From the NCBI GenBank assembly GCA_964454445.1, contig CAYVTD010000009.1, forward strand, positions 1-64,000: 64,000 nt of DNA, given 5' to 3'. The notes under the pieces are model-generated. The model did no database searches. It was given only the letters and a program-made list of their open reading frames with translations, and had not been told where the DNA came from. Positions 8,801 through 18,254 of this stretch are shown here, in pieces. Position numbers and translations under genes: made by a program. Origin of the DNA: CAYVTD01 sp964454445. Its GTDB lineage: Bacteria; Bacteroidota; Ignavibacteria; Kapaibacteriales; UBA2268. Positions within the stretch are counted from its first letter, which is position 1. Each line of letters starts with the position of its first letter.

Positions 8801-11473
8801 GGCGTTGGTCATACATTTGCATCAACTGTAAGCAATGCTACTGAGTATCAATGGCAGATTTCAATCGACGGTGGTAATAACTATACCAACATTAGTGGAG
8901 CAAATGCTACTACTTATGCCATCCAGGCAAGAAGTTCGATGAACGGCTACAGATACAGATTGATGGCAAGAAATACAGCTAACTGCGATTGGGCATTATC
9001 AACTGTAGCAGTGCTAACTGTAGAAGCAGCTCCTGTATTTGGCACAAACGCACATCCACAAAATGCTAACGTCTGTGCAAATAGTGGTTGGACATTTACA
9101 TCTACACCGACTAATGCAGATACTTATCAATGGCAGATACTCGATGGAACATGGACAAATCTTGCAAATGGTGGAGTATATAGTGGAGTAACTACTAATA
9201 GCTTGGCCATTTCAAATGTCAATGGTCTTAATGGTAAACAATACAGATTACAAGCACAAAACAGCGCTTGTGGTACTGCATGGGTAGCTTCAAATGCAGC
9301 TCAAATCAACGTATTATCTGCTCCGACTATCTCTGGCTTGAACAGCGAAATAGAGATTTGCGGTGGTAATGCTTATACCCTTAATGCAACTACAACTAAT
9401 GCAACAAGCTGGTTGTGGGAGCGCTCTACAAATGGCGGTGCAAACTGGACGACTATTGGTACGAACGAAGATTATACAATTAGCACACCTGTAAATGGCT
9501 ATATGTATAGACTTACTGCAACGAACAACTGTGGCAGTGCTAACTTTACAGTAACAGTTAATGTGTTGGCATCGCCAGAATTTTCAACTGATCCAGTTTC
9601 AGGTCCTATCGTATGCGTTGGTGGTTACCACAGATATGAAGTTACAATCAATGGTGCTTACACAGATGTAAGATGGAGATTTAGTACAGATGGTGGAAGC
9701 ACTTGGGCGACTGTGGGAACTGGCTTGAGCTATACAATCAATAGCGTAGCAACCACCCATAGTGGATTGTATAAAGCAGAAGTAAGGATTGATGGTTGTG
9801 ACTGGATATCTTCAAGAACATCAACATTGACGGTACCAGCTACACCTTCAGTTACGATTACACCTTCAACTCAAGTTCTTTGCTTGAATAGCAATATGAC
9901 AATAAGCGCCAGTGCAACACCGACAGCAACCACATATCAGTGGCAGATAAATAACGGTGGATGGCAAAATATTGTAGATGGAGGTATTTACTCCGGTTAT
10001 ACAACTCAAACTTTGACCATAACAAATGTTCAAACAACAGGTGATTACGAGTATAGAGTAATTGTATGGAACAATGGTTGCCCAAGTGGTGGTTCTATTT
10101 CAAATGTAGCTACCATAACCGTGCCTGTTGAGCCGACATTTACAGTACATCCTCAAGATGTAGAATTATATGGTGGCGGACATACATTTACAGCAACTAC
10201 ATCACCATCTGGTTTGACATATCGTTGGCAGGTATCAGACGACAATACTAACTGGACTAATATTAATAACGGTGGAGTGTATAGTGGCGCTACAACAGCA
10301 TCACTTGTAATATCCAACGTTGCTAATCTTAACGGCAAGCATTACAGACTGAATGCTAACAATGGTGGATGCCCAGTTGATGGCGTTAATTCAAATAGTG
10401 CATTGCTAACTGTTCAATCTTCATTGCCACCAACCAAGATTGCTATCGTACAAAACATAGCAACTCAAGTTACTGGCGTGTCGTTTACCATAACAGTACA
10501 AACACTTGATGAAAATAACAATCCTGCAAATGTAACTGCAGCAACATCTGTAACAGTTACCAAGTTTAGTGGCGACGGTAACGGTACAATCAGTGGCAGT
10601 TATGTAACAGGTACTATTTCAGCAGGAAACAGCCAAACCACAATCAATATGACATACTTGGCAAGCAATGGAGAAACAAACGTTGTACTCGAGCCAACAT
10701 CAGGAACATTTACCAAGGTTAACAGTAATGCGTTTACAGTTGTAATGACACCACCATCGAGACAAGCCAGCAATATCGTGTTTGTTGGAACTCCTGGTCA
10801 AACATCCTTGATGTTCAGATGGACAAGAGGTAATGGTAATGGTTGTATCGTACTTGCTAAGCAATCATATTATACTGACCTTACCGAAGTGCCTTACAAC
10901 GGTGTAGTTTATAATGCTAACTCCGTGTTTATGTCTGGAGATGAAGTGCCTGAAGCAAGTTCAAATGTTTGGGCAGTATACAGAGGCACAGGCACAGGTG
11001 TTATCGTAACTGGCTTGACAAGAAATACACAATACGCATTCAAAGTTCTTGAATATAACGTAAACAACAATGGTGGCAATCCGATTTACAGCTACAACAC
11101 CAATACTTCTGGGGTAACAAACAACCCGAATAGCCGTATGACTGCTCCAAGAGAAGGTGTTGACGAAGGACCACAAGCAGGTAGAAACGATTATCATTAC
11201 AGCGATGTACTTACTGTTGGCAGAATTATGCCTAATCCTGCAACCGATAAGATTAGCTTCTACATTAGCTTGGAAGAGCCAAGAAATGTAAATATCTCGA
11301 TCTACTCAGCCGACGGTAGAATGGTTATTGAGAAGTTCAACAATCAACCAATGAACGCAGGAACTCACTTAATCGAGATACCATTCACCAAGTATCTTGC
11401 TCCTGGCTCTTACACTCTCGGTGTATCGGCAGGCAACGACGTCATCATAGATCAATTCATTATTATGAAATGA
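5774..11473 (+). CDS. Giant Ig-like repeat protein, C-terminal part with T9SS type A sorting domain
   Basis: This is the continuation of the preceding frame. The listed ATG lies inside an Ig-like domain (the QWM segment), so it is not a natural start. There are about 15 further Ig-like repeats with the same Cys/YQW/YR..A.N/CP pattern. After them come a Big-like beta domain (about 10424-10745), an FN3-like domain containing GLTRNTQYAFKV (about 10750-11100), and a C-terminal T9SS type A domain (about 11200-11470) with the MPNPA.DK opening, SADGR turn and final basic residue. These tails direct export through the outer membrane and surface attachment in Bacteroidota relatives. The domains at about 5690-6000 and 10120-10410 lack the first Cys but keep the second. 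A strong terminator follows 20 bp after the stop. Confidence 0.9.
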   Translation: MFNRGNGIELFEDGSSANSIPYPNGVVVSGSQTTSLQFNHAGGLDGWSIWLKVWNDECPNMGTIYGVSSNAAVITIIPDPIVTTQPVTHTVCNGNTTSFFVEAENADQYQWQWREDAFAWLDLTDGFFPRHHQATVTGTNTATLTIENAEPTITHFPYRVKIRNSDLNCPMAWVLSDPATLYVESRVPEFTYQPNDVTVCSDVATSFTAQANNTNQWVWQILQNNVWVDLTDSEGYDEDAYDGEYTNTLAINIPAGLNGNQYRVVARINGCIVEGINSDVVTLTVKPDPQFVLHPESATVCYTEQTELELTSYATVVDEYKWMTYEGSSWVELSSVSLLATKAPYTGEFTTKLVFEINGESSTFLNGRQFRLYARMDDCPNSWGQSSVATITVPTTPSFTSQPGNATIECAFTSASFTATANNQTTYNWQRFINGNWVNLANQTATNSEFGYSGATTTTLVVTRPLYPAAPIVTEYRLGARNVGCPDSYNSSNAATLTVIPEANFGGVEMGSHTVCVVTNAVDAQLVAITYNSDHWQWELQLPGESSWTEITDGAVYTGTTTSALKILNPIVAMDGYSYKLKIWNDECSATATDVVVIRVPATPVFTVEPVEQTICEYDNASFTGFAPLANEYMWQISTNHGASYSFLTDGGVYSGVTTTKLDISLVQNLGGNMYRLGAKHDGCPETWKFSAGAVLHTTSVPIFTRQPRSYTVCSPFPSTMDAQLLVGTYTDMTWQYRTAANDGQDIWENADVAPYESGSYKTNTLRITSVTNVRNLDGYSYRLKVTNDNCPSSFAYSDIAYIFVPDIPEFGTGDSPTDATVCVGGSHVFTSSAQNANGFQWQIYDSGLNQWNNISTSNFTGYNTASLTILNVTSLNGRRFRVVASNDGCYGVASNDAVLTVIQNNVTFTSQPSLQNVCEGASFSFSATASNATEYKWQYSTDGTNWTDLGETNSTYTGTATAAMNNRYIKAAAKNNICDIWAYSNSARLYVALTPTFSNGPSSVVLCDGVGHTFASTVSNATEYQWQISIDGGNNYTNISGANATTYAIQARSSMNGYRYRLMARNTANCDWALSTVAVLTVEAAPVFGTNAHPQNANVCANSGWTFTSTPTNADTYQWQILDGTWTNLANGGVYSGVTTNSLAISNVNGLNGKQYRLQAQNSACGTAWVASNAAQINVLSAPTISGLNSEIEICGGNAYTLNATTTNATSWLWERSTNGGANWTTIGTNEDYTISTPVNGYMYRLTATNNCGSANFTVTVNVLASPEFSTDPVSGPIVCVGGYHRYEVTINGAYTDVRWRFSTDGGSTWATVGTGLSYTINSVATTHSGLYKAEVRIDGCDWISSRTSTLTVPATPSVTITPSTQVLCLNSNMTISASATPTATTYQWQINNGGWQNIVDGGIYSGYTTQTLTITNVQTTGDYEYRVIVWNNGCPSGGSISNVATITVPVEPTFTVHPQDVELYGGGHTFTATTSPSGLTYRWQVSDDNTNWTNINNGGVYSGATTASLVISNVANLNGKHYRLNANNGGCPVDGVNSNSALLTVQSSLPPTKIAIVQNIATQVTGVSFTITVQTLDENNNPANVTAATSVTVTKFSGDGNGTISGSYVTGTISAGNSQTTINMTYLASNGETNVVLEPTSGTFTKVNSNAFTVVMTPPSRQASNIVFVGTPGQTSLMFRWTRGNGNGCIVLAKQSYYTDLTEVPYNGVVYNANSVFMSGDEVPEASSNVWAVYRGTGTGVIVTGLTRNTQYAFKVLEYNVNNNGGNPIYSYNTNTSGVTNNPNSRMTAPREGVDEGPQAGRNDYHYSDVLTVGRIMPNPATDKISFYISLEEPRNVNISIYSADGRMVIEKFNNQPMNAGTHLIEIPFTKYLAPGSYTLGVSAGNDVIIDQFIIMK

Positions 11474-11493
11474 TAAATGATAAATAAATCAAA

Positions 11494-11528
11494 AGACGGC
11501 GGGCAGAAATGCCCGTCGTTTTTTTTTG
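11494..11528 (+). terminator. Rho-independent terminator after the giant Ig-repeat gene
   Basis: A 9-bp stem with one G-U pair (11496-11504 with 11511-11519) closes the loop AGAAAT and is followed by nine T. It separates the giant gene from the glycosyltransferase array, so the array should be transcribed from its own promoter. Confidence 0.9.
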
Positions 11529-11559
11529 TATATAGTTAATTTTACATATCTTTTTTCTG

Positions 11560-11567
11560 TATTTTTG
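11560..11567 (+). promoter_or_regulatory. Candidate Bacteroidota-type -7 element for the GT-C/TPR array
   Basis: TATTTTTG matches the TAnnTTTG -7 consensus of Bacteroidota housekeeping promoters. It lies just after the terminator and about 50 bp before the first array gene. No convincing -33 TTTG is visible, so the call rests on the -7 match and the position. Confidence 0.4.
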
Positions 11568-11617
11568 CATTTATAGTAATTTAGATAATTTAGAAAAAGA
11601 CAATTAGGATTTATGTG

Positions 11618-13738
11618 ATGGGAAAGAAAATCTCAGGTGGGAAAGCGAAAAATCAAAAGTCAGATAGTAAGAAGTCAAATACTAAAACTAAAGACAAGGC
11701 AGTTTTAAATAAGAATATATCTAAGAATTCAAATTTTTTATCAAAAATTTTTACAAAACCATATATCTTGATAATAGTTGTGTCATTAGTTGTTTATTCT
11801 CAGCATCTTTTTTATGGTTTTGTTAATTTTGATGATAATAAGATTAAAAATGAAGTTGTTGGCACAATTGGCGGAATAGATAAAATTGGGAGAGTGTTTA
11901 CTCAATCTTATGGCAATTTTTACAGACCACTTCAGACGGGAATTTTCGTAATAGAAAAAGAAATCGGTGGAGATAATGCTTTTATTTATCATTTGAATAA
12001 TTTATTTTTCCATATTATTGCATGCCTACTTATATATGTTCTTTTTAAGCGGCTGAAATACAAGGAATTGACGGCCGGTTTAGCATCAATGATATATTGT
12101 GTTCATCCGATGTTCACTCACTCAGTTGTTTGGATACCCTCTCGAGGTGATGTTTTGCTCACAATATTTACAGCATTGACATTAATTTGGTTTTTTGATT
12201 TTAAGGAAAAATTGGATTGGAAAAATATCATTTTATGCTGGATTGCGTATTTTTTAGCTCTTCTTTCAAAAGAAACCGCTATTGTTATTCCGGGAATTGT
12301 GCTTGTATATTGGCTGGTTATTGAAAAGAAAAATATATTTACGTCGAAAAATATGATAGTTGCTGCAGGTTGGGTTGTTCTATCTGGGGTTTGGTTTTTG
12401 ATGCGAAATGCATCGCTTGCAAATGTGATGATAATGAGTAAAACTCTTGGCCTTGATTTTTTTATTATAAATCTTCAGATGATACCTGAGATGCTGAGCA
12501 AGTTTGTTTTTCCTTTTAATATTGCCGTGATGCCTGTGTTTACAACTGAAAAATTGATTATTGGTATGTTGGCGATTTTAGCGGGAATTGTAGCTTATAT
12601 AATAAGCAAATCGAAAAGGGGTAATTATAGTTTATTTGGATTGTCTTGGTTTTTGATTTTTTTATTGCCTGTTTTGTTTTTCCGTCTTCCTAATGCCGAT
12701 CAATATTATGATTATCTCGACCATCGTATTTATTTGCCAATGATAGGTGTGATAATTATACTATTTGAAATAATTCCGAAAAGATGGATAGATCTTAGTA
12801 ACACTACTAATTCAGTTGTAATAATAGGAATTCTTGCTATTTGGGGATTGTTGGCTTTCTTTCAAACTCATATTTATAAAGATCCGATTAGTTTTTGGTC
12901 AGATGGCATTAAGGACAATCCAGACAGAGCGATGTATCATTATGGAATGGGGCTTGCATATAAACTAAGACTTAGCGAAATCGACGATTCGATGAATAAA
13001 TTCAGTAATGAAATATCTGCAGAGCGGCAAAAAACAATACCGCAAGATATGCAGAATTATAGCGATTTGGCAGAAAAGCATTTCAGGGCAACTTTGTTGC
13101 TTGATTCTACGACAAGAGATGTTGCTTTGGAGCTTGGAGAGCTATATTATAAAAAACAAGATTATAATAATGCTATCCGTTATTTTGAAAAGGCAAAGCG
13201 CGACGACCCCTCGTCGAATGTTGTTGATGTTAATCTTGCAGTGTCTTATGCCTCAGTTGGTCAGGTTGGAAGGGCAATTGAGATGCTCAAGCGTGCAATC
13301 GCTGCCGATCCAAATGAAAAAGATGCTTATTTCAATCTTTATGTTTCATATAAAATAATAAATGATTTCGAAAATGCTTATAAAACGGCTAAAAAGCTTG
13401 AGGAATTAGGAGAAAAAATTGATTGGTCGGATTATTATGCAAGTCTTTCAAATTTTAATTTACAGCATAAAAATATCGCAGCTGCTCAAGAAAATTCACA
13501 AAAGGCACTATCGTTAAACCAGAATAGTGCGCTTGCCAATATGGTCTTAGGTGTTTGTTTTCTTGAGACAGGAAGAGCCAACGAAGGCATTCCTCTGATT
13601 GAAAAATCTGTTACATTATATCCGCAAAATATTGAAGGGTTGCAATATTTATATAATTATTACAAGAATACAAAAAATATGGCTGAAACTGAGAAATATG
13701 CTCAAAGAATTGCAGCATTACGTGCAAGACCAAATTAA
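11618..13738 (+). CDS. TMTC-like GT-C membrane protein with TPR domain, paralog 1 (subgroup A)
   Basis: 706 residues from ATG 11618; a GTG one codon upstream is less likely. The Lys/Ser-rich cytosolic tail covers about 1-47, followed by about 11 membrane helices to about residue 430 and about 6 TPRs to the end. The putative catalytic acidic pair of the first periplasmic loop is D72-D73 (NFDDNK). Other family motifs are FYRPLQ, YHLNNLFFH, VHPMFTHSVVWIPSRGD, SKETA and DYLDHRIYLP. The SRGD form, shared with paralog 5, replaces the GRND of most copies. The TPR domain has a longer first linker (about 445-480). The C terminus lacks the GG.(L/I)P tail seen in most siblings. It opens the cluster behind its own candidate promoter. 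Sugar-phospholipid-dependent protein glycosylation is a family-level inference. Confidence 0.82.
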   Translation: MGKKISGGKAKNQKSDSKKSNTKTKDKAVLNKNISKNSNFLSKIFTKPYILIIVVSLVVYSQHLFYGFVNFDDNKIKNEVVGTIGGIDKIGRVFTQSYGNFYRPLQTGIFVIEKEIGGDNAFIYHLNNLFFHIIACLLIYVLFKRLKYKELTAGLASMIYCVHPMFTHSVVWIPSRGDVLLTIFTALTLIWFFDFKEKLDWKNIILCWIAYFLALLSKETAIVIPGIVLVYWLVIEKKNIFTSKNMIVAAGWVVLSGVWFLMRNASLANVMIMSKTLGLDFFIINLQMIPEMLSKFVFPFNIAVMPVFTTEKLIIGMLAILAGIVAYIISKSKRGNYSLFGLSWFLIFLLPVLFFRLPNADQYYDYLDHRIYLPMIGVIIILFEIIPKRWIDLSNTTNSVVIIGILAIWGLLAFFQTHIYKDPISFWSDGIKDNPDRAMYHYGMGLAYKLRLSEIDDSMNKFSNEISAERQKTIPQDMQNYSDLAEKHFRATLLLDSTTRDVALELGELYYKKQDYNNAIRYFEKAKRDDPSSNVVDVNLAVSYASVGQVGRAIEMLKRAIAADPNEKDAYFNLYVSYKIINDFENAYKTAKKLEELGEKIDWSDYYASLSNFNLQHKNIAAAQENSQKALSLNQNSALANMVLGVCFLETGRANEGIPLIEKSVTLYPQNIEGLQYLYNYYKNTKNMAETEKYAQRIAALRARPN

Positions 13739-13788
13739 TAGAAAAAGATAAAAGGAAATGATCTATAAATATTTAATAGTTTTTTAAA

Positions 13789-15807
13789 ATGAAAAAGCAA
13801 AAAGAAAAACCAAAAACTGTTGTAAAACAGGTGAAAAGGGAGAAACCTGCAAGCAAGCAGTTTTTCAGTGAAAAGATAGGAAAATATGGGATACTGATTG
13901 TTGCTGCATTTGCATTAATCCTTCATTTTCAGACCATATTTTTTGGATATACAAATTGTGATGATGATTTGATTATAAGCAAGAATGATTATCTAAGCGA
14001 TTTTTCAAATTTTACTCATGCTTTTTCAGAACCATATTTCGGCGGTTCGTATTATCGACCTATGGTGATTGCCTCTTTTGTAATTGATGCAAATATTGCA
14101 GGCGCAGAGCCCTGGGTATATCATTTTTTTAATTTAATATATCATATAATATCTTGTATTGGTATAGTGTTGCTTTTTCGCATGCTGAAATATACAAAAT
14201 TTATTGCAATGGTGGCGGGGCTGGTTTATGCAGCACATCCAATGTTTACGAATTCCATTTCTTGGATACTTGGCAGAAATGATTTGCTTGTCGGAATGTT
14301 CGGTATTTATGCTTTTATATTTTTAATTGAGTTTTTGGAGAAAAAAAATCTTGCTTATCTTGTATTACACGGTATTTTACTGATGCTGTCAGCTTGGTCG
14401 AAAGAAGCGGGCTTGCTGATACCTGTTGTTGGTGTGATTTATTTGTGGCTTATCCGAAAGGAAAAGCTAATAAACCCCAGGAATCTAACGATAGCTATTG
14501 TCTGGTTATTAGTTGCTGTTATATGGTTTTTTATGAAGAGCAGCGCTGTTACTGCTTCGCCAGAGCAAGGAGATTTTGCATTTATTAATATTATAAGGAA
14601 CATAAGACAGATACCCGAGGTTTTCGCAAGATTCATTGTTCCTTATCATAATGCTGTGTTACCTACATACAACAATATTCTACTAATTATTGGCTTAGTT
14701 TTAATTGCTGTTATTGCCTATTTAGCGTATAGTAAAAAGGACAAGCGCGATAATTACTTGATTTTTGGCTTATTGTGGTTATTTTTATTTATTTTTCCTG
14801 GTCTTTTTATTATTATAAAGGGTAAACCAGATTATTTTGATTATTTGGATACACGAATGTACTTACCAATGGCAGGGATGCTAATAGTGCTAATTGAACT
14901 AATTCCTTCAAGTTTTAAGCAATTTAATAAGACTGCAAATTTTGCTCCATATATTATAATTATTTTTATTTTATCAGTAATTACATTATTTCACAGCAGG
15001 AATTACGATAATATCAAAGATTTTTGGTCATCAGCCATTAAAGATGATCCTGCACGAGCAAGGTTTTACAACCAATTAGGTGTATATTATATGAATAACT
15101 CTAAGTATGACTTGGCTAGCAAGAACTTTATGAAGGCTATCGAGCTAAATCCTGCCGAAGCATCATATTACAGCAAGCTAGGATTGAATTTATCCAAGCA
15201 AAAACAGACTGAAAAGGCTTTGAAAATTTTCGAAAAAGGCAGGAAAATAGATAGATACAATTCTGAATTAAATATTAATCTTGCCGCAGCACATAACGAA
15301 TTAAAGCAATACGATGAAGCTATTTCTGTGCTTAGAGATGCTTTGGCAACAAATAAGAATATGGCTACAATCCTTACTAATTTAATCATTTCTTTTACTG
15401 GCAAGCAACAATACGATAGTGCTTTTAAATATGCAAATATTCAAAGGCAGATGGGAAATCTTAATGGTATTGCTGACACTTATATGCAATGGGGCGTAAA
15501 TCTTTATAACAACGGCGATTATGCAGGTGCATTGGAAAAAATGCAGAAAGCTGATGAGGCATTCCCAAACAATCCTCGTGTGCTAAACAGCCTTGGAGCT
15601 ATTCAAATAGTAATGGGTATGTATGCGGAAGCAGAAAAAAATCTGCTAAAGGCAAATCAGCTAAATCCAAATGGGATAGAAATTCTAAGCAATCTTACCA
15701 AATTGTATGCTTTCAATTTGAAAGACAAAACTAAGTTTGATTATTATGCTAACGAAGTAAAAAAGAGAGGTGGGCAGATCCCGCCAGATTTCTTTAATCA
15801 GTTTTAG
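13789..15807 (+). CDS. TMTC-like GT-C membrane protein with TPR domain, paralog 2 (subgroup B)
   Basis: 672 residues, starting 50 bp after paralog 1. A short Lys-rich tail (1-30) precedes about 11 helices and 5-6 TPRs from about residue 420. The acidic cluster is D58-D60 (NCDDD). Subgroup B signatures are WILGRNDLLVG and a Thr in place of His in the FDYLDTRMYLP motif. SKEAGLLIP and a K-for-R change (FFMKS) follow helix 7. The C terminus carries the array's tail motif (KKRGGQIPPDF). It is most similar by these motifs to paralogs 3 and 4, although the YfhO-type gene separates it from them, which suggests that gene was inserted into, or moved within, a B-type block. Confidence 0.82.
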   Translation: MKKQKEKPKTVVKQVKREKPASKQFFSEKIGKYGILIVAAFALILHFQTIFFGYTNCDDDLIISKNDYLSDFSNFTHAFSEPYFGGSYYRPMVIASFVIDANIAGAEPWVYHFFNLIYHIISCIGIVLLFRMLKYTKFIAMVAGLVYAAHPMFTNSISWILGRNDLLVGMFGIYAFIFLIEFLEKKNLAYLVLHGILLMLSAWSKEAGLLIPVVGVIYLWLIRKEKLINPRNLTIAIVWLLVAVIWFFMKSSAVTASPEQGDFAFINIIRNIRQIPEVFARFIVPYHNAVLPTYNNILLIIGLVLIAVIAYLAYSKKDKRDNYLIFGLLWLFLFIFPGLFIIIKGKPDYFDYLDTRMYLPMAGMLIVLIELIPSSFKQFNKTANFAPYIIIIFILSVITLFHSRNYDNIKDFWSSAIKDDPARARFYNQLGVYYMNNSKYDLASKNFMKAIELNPAEASYYSKLGLNLSKQKQTEKALKIFEKGRKIDRYNSELNINLAAAHNELKQYDEAISVLRDALATNKNMATILTNLIISFTGKQQYDSAFKYANIQRQMGNLNGIADTYMQWGVNLYNNGDYAGALEKMQKADEAFPNNPRVLNSLGAIQIVMGMYAEAEKNLLKANQLNPNGIEILSNLTKLYAFNLKDKTKFDYYANEVKKRGGQIPPDFFNQF

Positions 15808-15850
15808 TTGAGCTTGGTAGAAGTATTGTTTAACCAAATGGCGATTGTAA

Positions 15851-18226
15851 ATGACTGAATTTTTGAGTAAAAACACAAAAGTGGTTTTTAATATTGCGGC
15901 TTTGTTTATTATCTCCATTGCTGTAATTATTGTTTTCAAAGGGTTTTTAGCCGGAGAAATAATAGCTCATAATGACTTTGGCAATAATGATCTAACAAAT
16001 TTCAACATTCCTAATATGTACCATTACTCAATGGCACTCAAGCAGGGAACACTTTTACAATGGAATCCATATATTTACGGCGGTTTCCCGGTGTTTGCCG
16101 AAGGTCAGGGAAGCTTTCTTTATCCAATAAATGTTTTACTCTATTTTTTCCTCGATTATTTGACGGCAGTTAATTTATTTTTCATCTTGCATTCAATAAT
16201 AATGGGTGCAGGTGCATATTTTCTGACAAAAAGACTGACAGGAGCTGGGTGGTTATCGCTTGCTGCAGGTGTAGCCGCCGCTCTTTGTGGCTCATTAATA
16301 ATCGGTCATAACAGACATTTGAATATTTATTCGGCAAGTTCGCTTTTGCCTTGGTTGATTTTGGTAGCAGAAAGCTTTATTCAAAACAGAAAGTTATATA
16401 ATTCCTTGTTTTTTGGTAGTTTGTTGGGGCTGTTAATCTTGATAGGTCATCCGCAATTCTCTTTTATTTGTGGTTTTATAAGCATTCTTTATTTCTTTTT
16501 AAGATTATTATTCTCCAAAACGCCTACGATTACGGATATAAAAAAGCCAAATATTAAACAAGTCCTATTATTTCTTGTCATAAGCGCAGCAACAGCGTTT
16601 CTAATAGGAATTGCCCAATTGAGCGCAACAATGGAAATATATTCTTTTACCGAACGTAGCAAGGACCTTGCAGAGGAGTTTACATCGCTTGGTTCACTGC
16701 CGTTTAATGGTTTTTTTACCTTTTTATATCCTTATTTTTGGGGAAATATTGGAAATGATACTTATACTTTGGGAAAATCGTTTCTTTTTTGGGAGTATTT
16801 CCATTATTCAGGTGTTATTATATTGTCACTATCTGTTTGGGGTGCAATATGGGGCTGGTCGAAATCAGGTGCGGTCAAATCGCTAGTGATAATTGCTGTA
16901 ATATCATATCTGCTTGCTTTAGGCGCTAATTTTTCCTTGATAAAAATCTTTTCAATTTTTCCAATTGTAGCCTCATTTCGTTTTCCTGCGAGATGGCTCC
17001 TTGGTACTGAGTTTTCCTCGATAGTGCTTAGTGGATATGGCATAATGGCTTTGGGAAATATAATTTCAGCCAAAATTAGCGAAACAAAGCCAAAAAAGAA
17101 TTACAGTATCATTCCGCAGCTACCCGTAAATACGCGATTAATGGTTGGCCTTGGATTGGAAGACATAGTTTTTTGCGATATTTATTTCGTAGTTGGAAGC
17201 AAGGTAACTACTGCCAAAACAGATATTTTTTTTGGAAAACCTGGCTCTGCAACGTATATCAATCAGAAAAGTTCAGAGAGCCGATTATTTCATTTTTTGG
17301 ATATGGAATATCACGCTACCGTTTTCAAGCAAAATAAGGGCTGGGAAAACAGCAATGAACAGTATCGAGAAGTTACTGCCTTACTAACTTTAAACTTGGC
17401 GAGTATCTGGAATATTTCTGTTATAAATGGTTATATGGGCTTGGTACCAGACTATATATACGAAATTTGGGGGAATCCCAACAACCCTGGCATTTTCCGT
17501 ATGACTTACCAAACAGGTCCTACTTCTATCGATTTGACGGAACGTTCTTATCATTTACTTAGGATGTGGGGAGTGCGCTATGCCACTTGTCCAATGGTTT
17601 TAAAACCGCCCTACCGTTTGGTTTGGGATAGCGCTTTTGCTAAATTATATGAGCTTGATGATGTTTATCCTCGTGCTTGGGTGGTAAACAATGTCATCGC
17701 CTATCCTCAAGCAAATGCAAAAGAGCTTGCCCGGTTGCTTTTCAAACCAGATATTGATTTCCATAGTTCAGCCATTAGTAGTGAAAACATTGTTTTACCT
17801 GCTAACTCTTCCGTTGGTTCAGCTAAAATAATCGAAGAGGGCTACCATTATGTGAAAATTAAGGCGGAAAGCGCCGGTTTGCTAGTTTTGTCTGACACTT
17901 GGTTCCCACGCTGGAAAGCATTCATAAATGGTCAGGAAACGCCTGTGCACAAGATAAATGGAATGATGCGAGGAGTAGTAGCTCCAAAACCAGGCGCAAT
18001 AATTGAAATGAAATATTCGACGGGTGGCTTGCCATTTTTTATGTCTCTATCTTATCTGGTAATGGCTTTTTCTATCGGCTTTTATTTTTGGGAGCGCAAG
18101 CGACGCACTGCTTTTTTTGATATCATATCAACAAAAAATATACGCAAACCAAAAGGAAATTTACATAAAAAAAGTATCGAGGACAAGAAAATCAAACATA
18201 AAAAAGCCAACGAACGCAAGAAATAA
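15851..18226 (+). CDS. YfhO-family GT-C membrane protein
   Basis: 791 residues with many membrane helices. An early periplasmic loop holds HNDFGNND followed by QWNPYIYGGFP, the usual YfhO opening. The long soluble part (about 430-740) ends in SDTWFPRWKAFING, the YfhO C-terminal hallmark, and a last helix precedes a Lys-rich cytosolic tail of about 40 residues. YfhO of Gram-positive bacteria glycosylates lipoteichoic acid; family members in Bacteroidota are poorly characterised GT-C proteins. It has no TPRs and is not a paralog of its neighbours, yet it lies in the same direction with 43-bp and 28-bp gaps and shares the basic cytosolic tail. It could supply or transfer a sugar in the same pathway (inference). 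Confidence 0.82.
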   Translation: MTEFLSKNTKVVFNIAALFIISIAVIIVFKGFLAGEIIAHNDFGNNDLTNFNIPNMYHYSMALKQGTLLQWNPYIYGGFPVFAEGQGSFLYPINVLLYFFLDYLTAVNLFFILHSIIMGAGAYFLTKRLTGAGWLSLAAGVAAALCGSLIIGHNRHLNIYSASSLLPWLILVAESFIQNRKLYNSLFFGSLLGLLILIGHPQFSFICGFISILYFFLRLLFSKTPTITDIKKPNIKQVLLFLVISAATAFLIGIAQLSATMEIYSFTERSKDLAEEFTSLGSLPFNGFFTFLYPYFWGNIGNDTYTLGKSFLFWEYFHYSGVIILSLSVWGAIWGWSKSGAVKSLVIIAVISYLLALGANFSLIKIFSIFPIVASFRFPARWLLGTEFSSIVLSGYGIMALGNIISAKISETKPKKNYSIIPQLPVNTRLMVGLGLEDIVFCDIYFVVGSKVTTAKTDIFFGKPGSATYINQKSSESRLFHFLDMEYHATVFKQNKGWENSNEQYREVTALLTLNLASIWNISVINGYMGLVPDYIYEIWGNPNNPGIFRMTYQTGPTSIDLTERSYHLLRMWGVRYATCPMVLKPPYRLVWDSAFAKLYELDDVYPRAWVVNNVIAYPQANAKELARLLFKPDIDFHSSAISSENIVLPANSSVGSAKIIEEGYHYVKIKAESAGLLVLSDTWFPRWKAFINGQETPVHKINGMMRGVVAPKPGAIIEMKYSTGGLPFFMSLSYLVMAFSIGFYFWERKRRTAFFDIISTKNIRKPKGNLHKKSIEDKKIKHKKANERKK

Positions 18227-18254
18227 ACATTTTCAGCATTAATGTTTGAAAAAA

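Noticed and set aside
1..11473. CRISPR-like or DNA-level tandem repeats
   Set aside because: The repeats are protein-domain repeats of about 85-125 codons with strongly diverged DNA. No short exact repeats with unique spacers were found here or elsewhere in the window.
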